Assembly: GCA_009785655.1 (NCBI GenBank)
Contig: WQVW01000091.1
Span: 1-6,771, forward strand
Reading direction: 5' to 3'
DNA length: 6,771 bases
Source: Oscillospiraceae bacterium
GTDB lineage: Bacteria; Bacillota; Clostridia; Oscillospirales; Oscillospiraceae
Shown: one piece after another, positions 1 through 5,276 of the stretch
Numbering within the stretch: position 1 is the first letter of the stretch
Layout of the letters: each line of letters starts with the position of its first letter
The notes under the pieces: model-generated
What the model was told of the DNA's origin: nothing
Seen by the model: only the letters and a program-made list of their open reading frames with translations
Databases searched by the model: none
Made by a program: the position numbers and the translations under genes

Positions 1-25
1 CCGTCCCAAAATTCCAATTGATAAC

Positions 26-54
26 TTGCGCTTTTAGCTGTATTGTGGTATTAT
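26..54 (+). promoter_or_regulatory. Probable sigma-A promoter for hom-lysC
   Basis: TTGCGC at 26-31 and TATTAT at 49-54 are separated by 17 bp, and TG sits one base before the -10 box (extended -10). Transcription would start near 60, leaving a leader of about 70 nt before the GTG start of hom. Only short, weak inverted repeats are visible in that leader, with no T-box or riboswitch core and no run of T typical of an attenuator. The boxes are called by eye and the -35 is only a partial match. Confidence 0.45.
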
Positions 55-132
55 ACTAAGCTGTGTGAGCACATTGGCTCGAATTCTGCGACACGAGCTG
101 TTTATAGATGTTCTGAATATGAGGTGAAACAA

Positions 133-1341
133 GTGGTAGAGGTTGCTGTGCTTGGGTTCGGCATTGTTGGTTCCGGTGCCGTAGAGGTGATTGAAAAGAA
201 CTCGGCCGAAATAACAAGAAACGCGGGCCAGGAGATTCGGGTTAAATATATTCTGGATGTGCGGGATTTTCCGGGCAATCCATATGAAAGTCTGTTAGTA
301 AAAGATTTTGATATTATTGAACGCGACCCCGATGTCAGCGTTGTATTAGAAGCCATCGGCGGTGTCGGTGTGGCTTTTGATTTTGCGAAGCGGTCATTGG
401 CAGCCGGGAAGAGTTTTGTTACTTCAAACAAAGAACTAGTCGCGAAACATGGGTATGAACTTTTGCAGCTGGCCGGTGAAAAGGGCGTGAACTTCCTGTT
501 CGAGGCCGCGGTCGGCGGTGGGATTCCGATCATCAGACCGGTGGCGCAATGTTTATCGGCGAACAAGATCAATGAAATTTACGGCATACTAAACGGCACG
601 ACCAATTATATATTATCAGAGATGGAAAAAAACGGCGCGGAATTCAGTGCCGCATTGGCAGACGCACAAAAGAAAGGCTATGCAGAGCAAGACCCGACCG
701 CCGATATTGAGGGGATCGATGCTTGTCGTAAAATTTGCATTTTGTCGTCCTTGGCATTCGGCAAGCACGTTTACCCGGACTTTGTGCCGACGGAAGGCAT
801 TACCGGTGTCACGACAGATGACATGCGGTTTGCTGATTCGTTGGGATATAAAATCAAATTATTGGGGCGTGCCAGGGCTGTGCAAGATAAAATTGCAGCG
901 TATGTTGCACCGCATTTGGTGAGTGTTGATAACATCCTCTCCGGCGTTTCCGGTGTGACGAACGGCGTTGTGGTGCGGGGCAATGCTTCCGGCGATATTG
1001 TATTTGTGGGTGCGGGGGCAGGCAAATTCCCGACAGCCAGTGCGGCGGTGGCTGACGTGATTGACGCAGTGAAACACATGCACGCGAGAAAGCAGATCAA
1101 CTGGCAAGACGGCAATGAATCCAACACAGTGGATCCGAAAGTGTTGGAGTCATCGTGGTATATCAGAACGGATGCAGAGAAGAGCAAGGTCGAGCGGGAG
1201 TTCGGCGAAGTAATATTCGCAGAATCTGCGCCGGGTGTGACGGCTTTCAAAACAGCGGTGATGAGCGGGAAAAAAGTGAATGATATTTTGGCGCGCGGAA
1301 TCCACGCGCTATCGATATTCCGCGTGATAGGCGATTATTAG
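133..1341 (+). CDS. hom: Homoserine dehydrogenase (short ACT-like tail)
   Basis: Catalyses the NAD(P)H-dependent reduction of aspartate semialdehyde to homoserine, the branch to threonine and methionine, in the cytoplasm. The 402-residue protein opens with a Rossmann nucleotide-binding motif (GFGIVG, residues 8-13). It has the family motif LNGTTNYIL at 153-161 and the catalytic lysine in TSNK (K100). E185, D196 and K200 keep the exact spacing of the active-site Glu/Asp/Lys of yeast homoserine dehydrogenase. The GTG at 133 is chosen because GAGGTG (121-126) lies 6 nt upstream and the Rossmann strand starts directly after it; an upstream in-frame TTG at 43 has no such support and falls within the promoter. 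The last roughly 62 residues (341-402) look like a shortened ACT domain lacking the usual DxPGVLA ligand-binding loop, so feedback control by threonine is uncertain. lysC follows after 18 bp, so the two are almost certainly cotranscribed. Confidence 0.95.
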   Translation: MVEVAVLGFGIVGSGAVEVIEKNSAEITRNAGQEIRVKYILDVRDFPGNPYESLLVKDFDIIERDPDVSVVLEAIGGVGVAFDFAKRSLAAGKSFVTSNKELVAKHGYELLQLAGEKGVNFLFEAAVGGGIPIIRPVAQCLSANKINEIYGILNGTTNYILSEMEKNGAEFSAALADAQKKGYAEQDPTADIEGIDACRKICILSSLAFGKHVYPDFVPTEGITGVTTDDMRFADSLGYKIKLLGRARAVQDKIAAYVAPHLVSVDNILSGVSGVTNGVVVRGNASGDIVFVGAGAGKFPTASAAVADVIDAVKHMHARKQINWQDGNESNTVDPKVLESSWYIRTDAEKSKVEREFGEVIFAESAPGVTAFKTAVMSGKKVNDILARGIHALSIFRVIGDY

Positions 1342-1359
1342 AAGTCCGGAGGAAAATAA

Positions 1360-2580
1360 ATGGCGCTGATTGTACAAAAATATGGGGGCAGTTCCGTGGC
1401 GGATGCCGCGTGTATACAACGCGTGGCGTGGCGGATTGCCGAGTCTTATACGGAAGGGCATGACATGGTGGTTGTCCTCTCCGCACAGGGTGACACAACG
1501 GACGATTTGATCGCGAAAGCGAATGAGATAAACGAAGCACCGTCCAAGCGGGAAATGGACATGCTGCTGTCCACGGGAGAGCAGATATCTATTGCGCTGA
1601 TGGCGATGGCGCTGGAGAAACTTGGCTTGCCGGTGGTATCACTGACCGGGCGGCAGATTGGTATGCAGACGGACGAAAAACATGGCGCTGCCAGCATAAA
1701 AAAAGTCGCGGGTGAGCGGATAAAAACAGAGCTGGACAGGCGCAGGATAGTGCTTGTCGCCGGATTCCAGGGCATTAACAAATATGACGACATCACAACG
1801 CTTGGCAGGGGGGGGTCTGACACCACAGCGGTGGCGATTGCTGCGAGCCTGAATGCGGATGTATGTCAGATATTCACTGACGTGGACGGCGTATACACCA
1901 GTGACCCCAGAAAAGTCCCCGGTGCGCGGAAGCTGGATGAGATTACTTACGATGAGATGTTGGAGCTTGCATCGCTCGGTGCCCAGGTACTGCACAACCG
2001 CTCAGTCGAAATGGCGAAGCGGTACGGCGTGAAGTTAGAGGTGCTGTCAAGCTTTGAGAAAAAGCCCGGGACAGAAGTCAAGGAGGTAACGAAAGTGGAA
2101 CAGGAAAAAATAAGCGGCGTGGCGAAAGACACGGACATCGCGAGAATTGCCGTCGTCGGTGTGAAAAATGAACCGGGGATCGCTTATAAAATATTCAGGT
2201 TATTAGCCCGGGAAAATATCAATGTTGATATTATTCTACAGTCAATAGGCAGGGGGCATGAACTGTCTGAGACGAAGGACATAAGCTTCACCGTTGCCAG
2301 AGCCGATATGGATCACGCGGTGGCAAAGCTGGAGGAAAACAAACAGTCGCTGGGATATTCTGAAATCAGCGTAACAGACAAAGTGGCCAAAGTAAGTATC
2401 GTTGGTGCTGGGATGATGGCAGCATCTGGCATCGCCGCCTCTATGTTTGAAGCGTTGTACGAGGCGAAGATCAATATTGCAATGATATCAACCAGTGAAA
2501 TCAAAGTCTCCGTTTTAGTGGATGAAGCCGATGCAGATCGTGCCGTCCAAGCAATTCACGCCAAGTTTTTCGAGCGTTAA
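1360..2580 (+). CDS. lysC: Aspartate kinase, two C-terminal ACT domains
   Basis: Phosphorylates aspartate to 4-phosphoaspartate, the committed step toward lysine, threonine and methionine. The 406-residue protein has an amino-acid kinase domain (about 1-235) with KYGGSSV (7-13), LSTGEQ (70-75), GRGGSDTT (149-156) and FTDVDGVYTSDPR (172-184). Two ACT regulatory domains follow, about 262-335 (with the NEPG turn at 270-273) and 343-404. The length and the lack of a fused homoserine dehydrogenase match monofunctional Bacillus-type class II aspartokinases. GGAGG (1348-1352) sits 7 nt before ATG. The gene lies 18 bp after hom, giving a compact threonine/lysine precursor unit. An internal start that would yield the ACT part alone is listed separately. 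The effector (lysine, threonine or both) cannot be read from the sequence. A run of eight G (1808-1815) encodes the GRGG motif. Confidence 0.96.
   Translation: MALIVQKYGGSSVADAACIQRVAWRIAESYTEGHDMVVVLSAQGDTTDDLIAKANEINEAPSKREMDMLLSTGEQISIALMAMALEKLGLPVVSLTGRQIGMQTDEKHGAASIKKVAGERIKTELDRRRIVLVAGFQGINKYDDITTLGRGGSDTTAVAIAASLNADVCQIFTDVDGVYTSDPRKVPGARKLDEITYDEMLELASLGAQVLHNRSVEMAKRYGVKLEVLSSFEKKPGTEVKEVTKVEQEKISGVAKDTDIARIAVVGVKNEPGIAYKIFRLLARENINVDIILQSIGRGHELSETKDISFTVARADMDHAVAKLEENKQSLGYSEISVTDKVAKVSIVGAGMMAASGIAASMFEALYEAKINIAMISTSEIKVSVLVDEADADRAVQAIHAKFFER
2080..2097 (+). promoter_or_regulatory. Internal RBS and in-frame GTG for LysC beta subunit
   Basis: Inside lysC, AAGGAGG (2080-2086) precedes an in-frame GTG (2095-2097, codon 246) by 8 nt. 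Initiation here would give a 161-residue polypeptide (2095-2580) consisting of the linker and both ACT domains. Bacillus subtilis aspartokinase II is known to be an alpha2beta2 enzyme whose beta subunit is made from an in-frame internal start at about the same codon. The Shine-Dalgarno match is as strong as the one in front of lysC itself. Use of the site is inferred, not shown. Confidence 0.65.
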
Positions 2581-2602
2581 TTTAAGAATATACGTGCCCC
2601 GT

Positions 2603-2685
2603 AAAACCACCGCGACGGGGAATAAAACCCTCGTCTTTAGCCCTCTTTAGTAAAGAGGGTGTCGACCGCAGTCGGCGGGTGTTTT
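2603..2685. repeat. MITE-like inverted-repeat element, short copy
   Basis: An 83-bp block in the lysC/URO-D gap. Its right arm (2631-2685) contains CCCTCTTTAGTAAAGAGGG (2641-2659, 8-bp stem), a second hairpin GTCGAC-CGCA-GTCGGC (2661-2676, one G-U pair), then GGGTGTTTT. This arm closely matches both arms of the element at 5123-5256: the stretch 2628-2661 differs from 5202-5234 by one inserted base. The left end AAAACCACCGCGAC (2603-2616) is nearly the inverse of the right end (reverse complement AAAACACCCGCCGAC), so this may be an internally deleted copy. A clear target-site duplication is not visible. It may also work as a weak terminator for lysC. Confidence 0.6.
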
Positions 2686-2746
2686 GGTTCCCAAACACAT
2701 TTTGAGCATTAGAACCAACGAATTTATTTTTAGGAGGTTTTCTATA

Positions 2747-3754
2747 ATGACAAAAAAAGAACAATTTCTGTCCGTGATGAGAAACGAAAAGCCGCAAAAA
2801 TGGTTGGGCTACGGGTTCGAGGCCTTTCCGAAAGTCATGTTCCACTGCTTTATCGACCCCATTTCTATTTGGGATATCCTGTTCATCTCCGGTGAAAAAG
2901 TCATCGACAACTGGGGTGTAGAGCATCGTTATCTCGAAGGTGACCCAGGCATTATTCCGATGGTCAATGATCAAAACCAGGTCATCAAAGACATCACAAA
3001 ATGGCGTGACTATGTCACATTCCCGGAATTCCCGACAAACCTTGACTGGTCTGACGCAAAAAAGCAAATCGCCGAAATTGACAGGGACGAGTATCTGGTC
3101 ATGGTTCCCACATTTAGAGGATTGTTTGAGAGACTGCACTGCCTAATGACATTTGAGGAATGCCTAATGGCGATGTATACCGACCCCGATGAGGTGAACG
3201 AGTTCTTCGCCGCGTACACAGACTGGAAGCTGAAAGTGGTAGAACAGTTGATAGACGAATTGCAGCCGGATGTACTTCACTCTCACGACGACTGGGGATC
3301 AAAAGACGCGCTGTTCTTTTCCCCGGATAAATTCCGTGAGCTGTTGAAGCCGCATTACGAAAAGATTTACGGCTATGTCAAAAAACGCGGTGTGTTGATT
3401 CAGCACCATGCGGACTGCTACATCACAGGGATTGAAAAAGACATGGTTGATCTTGGCATCGACATGTGGCAGGGTGCGCTGCCGTCTAACAACATTCCGT
3501 TGATCCAAAAGAACACCGGCGGCAAAATGTTGATCATGGGCGGCATTGACCAGGGCGTGATTGACCATCCGAAAGGCGTAGTGTCGGAAGACACCATCCG
3601 CGCGGAAGTCCGCAGAGCGATTGACGAATATGCCCCGGGCGGCGCATTTGTGCCATGTATCGGCAGTATCACATGCCTGAACGATTGGGTGGACGAAATC
3701 GTCATCGACGAGTGCAACCGCTACGGTGCGGAGTGGCTGAAAAAGCACGGTTAA
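2747..3754 (+). CDS. Uroporphyrinogen decarboxylase (URO-D) family protein, not HemE
   Basis: A 335-residue cytoplasmic protein of the URO-D superfamily (TIM-barrel), which includes HemE and the MtaA/MtbA/CmuA corrinoid-dependent methyltransferases. The HemE N-terminal MRQAGRYLPEY signature is absent, so haem synthesis is unlikely. Instead it has a histidine-rich strand HHADC (220-224) where methyltransferase members carry HxC or HSDG, and PCIGSITC (303-310) near the C-terminus where zinc-binding members have their second cysteine. A metal-dependent methyl-transfer role is therefore plausible, but the substrate is unknown. AGGAGG (2732-2737) lies 9 nt before ATG, which fixes the start; the in-frame extension upstream runs through the repeat element. 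No corrinoid protein or activase is encoded within this window, so the context does not identify its partner. Family assignment is firm; specific function is not. Confidence 0.85.
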   Translation: MTKKEQFLSVMRNEKPQKWLGYGFEAFPKVMFHCFIDPISIWDILFISGEKVIDNWGVEHRYLEGDPGIIPMVNDQNQVIKDITKWRDYVTFPEFPTNLDWSDAKKQIAEIDRDEYLVMVPTFRGLFERLHCLMTFEECLMAMYTDPDEVNEFFAAYTDWKLKVVEQLIDELQPDVLHSHDDWGSKDALFFSPDKFRELLKPHYEKIYGYVKKRGVLIQHHADCYITGIEKDMVDLGIDMWQGALPSNNIPLIQKNTGGKMLIMGGIDQGVIDHPKGVVSEDTIRAEVRRAIDEYAPGGAFVPCIGSITCLNDWVDEIVIDECNRYGAEWLKKHG

Positions 3755-3775
3755 GATCACAAATAAATAGGGATC

Positions 3776-3798
3776 AGGGGCGGCCGATGGCCGCCCCT
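3776..3798. repeat. GC-rich palindrome, copy 1
   Basis: AGGGGCGGCC (3776-3785) and GGCCGCCCCT (3789-3798) form a perfect 10-bp stem around a GAT loop, 21 bp after the URO-D stop codon. Flanking AATAGG (3766-3771) and CCTATT (3796-3801) suggest the stem was once longer, with a few bases inserted on the left. There is no T run after it, so a canonical intrinsic terminator is doubtful, although it could stop or protect the transcript end. A sibling copy with a different stem tip lies at 6634-6667. Confidence 0.65.
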
Positions 3799-3832
3799 AT
3801 TAAAATGCAATATCTTTTTATCTTAACCGCTA

Positions 3833-3861
3833 TTGAAAAATCATGCGGAATTGTATATAAT
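3833..3861 (+). promoter_or_regulatory. Near-consensus sigma-A promoter for minD-like gene
   Basis: TTGAAA (3833-3838) and TATAAT (3856-3861) are exactly 17 bp apart, which is five of six and six of six matches to consensus. Transcription would begin near 3868, about 24 nt before the ATG at 3892. It shows that the MinD-like gene is transcribed separately from the URO-D gene and suggests substantial basal expression. Confidence 0.75.
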
Positions 3862-3891
3862 GCTCTATATCGCACGTTGGGGGAGATAGGT

Positions 3892-4641
3892 ATGTGCAAA
3901 ATAATCGTCGTCTCCTCCGGAAAAGGTGGGACGGGGAAGACGACCACCGTTGCTGCGGTGTCATCGTGCTTGGCGATGCTTGGCGCACGGACGCTTTGCA
4001 TGGACTTTGACATAGGGTTTAATAATCTGGACTTGTATCTGTGCATGTCAGAGTTTGCTGTGTCGGATTTTACTGACGTACTGGAAGGCAGAATGGAACT
4101 GATGGACGCGTGCTGCGAGTCTCCGTTGATTCCCGGTCTGTATTTTTTGAATGCACCGACAGACAAAAAAGAGACAGAGAACATTGATGTTGCAGACATG
4201 TTTGCCGCTGTCAGAGAACATTTTGACTACTGCGTGATTGATGCGCCGCCCGGGTTCAATGCCGGCTTTGCACTGGCACACGCGCAGGCGGATATGTCGA
4301 TCATTGTGACAAACGGTGAATTGCCGAGCATTAGGGATGCACAGAAGACCGCGGATATTATCAGAGACATGGGTGTCGCTGATATCAGGCTCTTGATCAA
4401 TCGTGTGCGTCCGGCGAACTTTAAAATTTTGCAGACAACGATTGATGACATAATTGACACAATTCAAGCGCGGCTGATCGGCATTGTGCATGAGGACAAG
4501 CATGTTTTTCGTGCGTTGCATGAGCATAAGCCACTGATACTGTACAAAAAACGCCGCGCGGCATATGAATTTTCAAACGTGGCGAGAAGAATAATGGGAG
4601 AAGATGTTCCTTTGCGCAAAAAGGGTAAATTTTCTTCATAG
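3892..4641 (+). CDS. minD: MinD-like P-loop ATPase
   Basis: A 249-residue member of the MinD/ParA (SIMIBI) ATPase family; MinD positions the division septum by carrying MinC on the membrane. Visible motifs are the deviant Walker A GKGGTGKTT (10-18) with signature K11 and catalytic K16, the MinD-type block DFDIGFNNLD (38-47), and Walker B VIDAPPG (115-121, D117). The region ending RRIMGEDVPL also resembles MinD C-termini. After it only RKKGKFSS remains, so the usual amphipathic membrane-targeting helix is not evident. No minC or minE is encoded nearby, so it could be an orphan MinD or a related partner ATPase such as a FlhG or Mrp type. The start at 3892 follows a GGGAG-type Shine-Dalgarno (3881-3885), lies just after a strong promoter and opens directly into the P-loop strand. 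mgsA follows after 68 bp. Confidence 0.8.
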   Translation: MCKIIVVSSGKGGTGKTTTVAAVSSCLAMLGARTLCMDFDIGFNNLDLYLCMSEFAVSDFTDVLEGRMELMDACCESPLIPGLYFLNAPTDKKETENIDVADMFAAVREHFDYCVIDAPPGFNAGFALAHAQADMSIIVTNGELPSIRDAQKTADIIRDMGVADIRLLINRVRPANFKILQTTIDDIIDTIQARLIGIVHEDKHVFRALHEHKPLILYKKRRAAYEFSNVARRIMGEDVPLRKKGKFSS

Positions 4642-4659
4642 GGCATAATAAATAATAAC

Positions 4660-4687
4660 TTGAACATGCATATAGAATTTTTATTAC
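4660..4687 (+). promoter_or_regulatory. Weak candidate promoter for mgsA-like gene
   Basis: TTGAAC (4660-4665) and TATTAC (4682-4687) are 16 bp apart in the AT-rich gap after the MinD-like gene. A start near 4694 would leave only about 16 nt before the GTG at 4710, with the AGAAGG Shine-Dalgarno (4696-4701) just inside. Readthrough from the MinD-like gene is an equally good explanation. Confidence 0.25.
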
Positions 4688-4709
4688 TAAATGAAAGAAG
4701 GCGGCTGTA

Positions 4710-5117
4710 GTGAATATCGCTCTCATGGCGCATGATGGGAAAAAGGAACTGATGGTGCAGTTCTGCGTCGCTTATTGCGGAATATTGGCCGGACACTCCA
4801 TTTGTGCGACAAATACGACAGGCAGGCTTGTGATGGAGGCCACCGGACTGCCGATATCGCTGTATATGTCGTGCAATCAAGGTGGCAGCCAGCAGATCGG
4901 CGCGCGGATCGCGTATAACGAACTTGACATGGTTCTGTTCTTCTGCGACCCGGCGAATAACGCGGCGGACTATGCGGACAGTGTGATGGAAATCGCGCGG
5001 GCGTGCGACCAGCACCAGGTTCCGTTTGCGACCAACGTTGCCACGGCGGAAGTACTTATCCACGGCCTCGCCAGAGGAGACTTGGACTGGCGGGATATTG
5101 TAAACCCTAAGACGTAG
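4710..5117 (+). CDS. mgsA: Methylglyoxal synthase-like protein with altered active site
   Basis: Methylglyoxal synthase converts dihydroxyacetone phosphate to methylglyoxal and phosphate, a glycolytic bypass. This 135-residue protein aligns without gaps to the core of the E. coli enzyme (offset 11) and keeps H8, D9 and K12 (AHDGKK), TTG (36-38), D80 (FFCDP), D90 and the ATNVATAE block (107-114). However, the position of the catalytic base Asp71 is Ser60 (QGGSQQ in place of GGDQQ), His98 becomes Asp87, and phosphate-loop glycines become N35 and C55. It may therefore be inactive, altered in activity, or regulatory. GTG is the start, with AGAAGG (4696-4701) 8 nt upstream; no earlier in-frame start is better supported. 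It sits 68 bp after the MinD-like gene. Family membership is clear; catalytic competence is in doubt. Confidence 0.85.
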   Translation: MNIALMAHDGKKELMVQFCVAYCGILAGHSICATNTTGRLVMEATGLPISLYMSCNQGGSQQIGARIAYNELDMVLFFCDPANNAADYADSVMEIARACDQHQVPFATNVATAEVLIHGLARGDLDWRDIVNPKT

Positions 5118-5122
5118 AGAAT

Positions 5123-5256
5123 AAAACACCCGCCGACTGCGGTCGGCACCCTCTTTGCTAAAGGGGGCTGGGGACGATGGACGAAGATGTCTCTACAAAC
5201 CCCCTCGTCTTTGCCCTCTTTAGTAAAGAGGGTGGCTCCGAAGCGCCGGGTATTTT
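5123..5256. repeat. MITE-like element with about 52-55 bp terminal inverted repeats
   Basis: The left arm (5123-5177) begins AAAACACCCGCCGAC. The right arm (5205-5256), read in reverse, begins AAAATACCCGGCG and continues with matching blocks through ACCCTCTTT, CTAAAG and GACGA. The arms flank a centre of about 27 bp. Each arm also folds on itself: GCCGAC-TGCG-GTCGGC (5132-5147), CCCTCTTT-GCT-AAAGGGGG (5149-5167) and CCCTCTTT-AGT-AAAGAGGG (5214-5232). It has no coding capacity. It fills almost the whole mgsA-hisS gap and ends 10 bp before the hisS Shine-Dalgarno. The right arm nearly repeats the copy at 2631-2685 in the same orientation. I see no unambiguous target-site duplication. Confidence 0.65.
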
Positions 5257-5276
5257 GTCTCGCACGGAGGATAATA

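Noticed and set aside
76..97. Small hairpin GCTCG/CGAGC in the hom leader as an attenuator
   Set aside because: It has a five-base stem with a 12-nt loop, no T run and no leader peptide rich in threonine or methionine, so chance is sufficient.
43..132. N-terminal 30-residue extension of homoserine dehydrogenase from a TTG at 43
   Set aside because: It lies in the predicted promoter and leader, has no Shine-Dalgarno, and precedes the Rossmann strand that normally starts these proteins; GAGGTG-N6-GTG at 133 is better.
2597..2620. CCCCGT/ACGGGG hairpin as the lysC terminator
   Set aside because: It has a six-base stem and 12-nt loop and is followed by AATAAAACCC, not T residues; it lies at the left end of the repeat element.
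2702..2730. TTGAGC-17-TATTTT as a promoter for the URO-D gene
   Set aside because: The implied transcription start falls on or after the AGGAGG at 2732-2737, which would remove the ribosome binding site.
2743..2748. TATAAT overlapping the start codon of the URO-D gene
   Set aside because: It has no -35 box at proper spacing and would place the transcript start inside the coding region.
2582..3139. Long minus-strand open frame opposite the URO-D gene and its upstream gap
   Set aside because: It is antisense to a clear protein family member, crosses the repeat element and has no recognisable motif.
5229..5245. T-box-like core AGGGTGGCTCCG upstream of hisS
   Set aside because: It resembles the T-box antiterminator AGGGTGGNACCG, but the gap is only 159 nt, no stem I, specifier loop or T-run terminator is visible, and the same place in the other repeat copies reads AGGGTGTCGACC or AGGGTGCCGACC. 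It is better explained as the repeat arm. A covariance-model search with the T-box family would decide.
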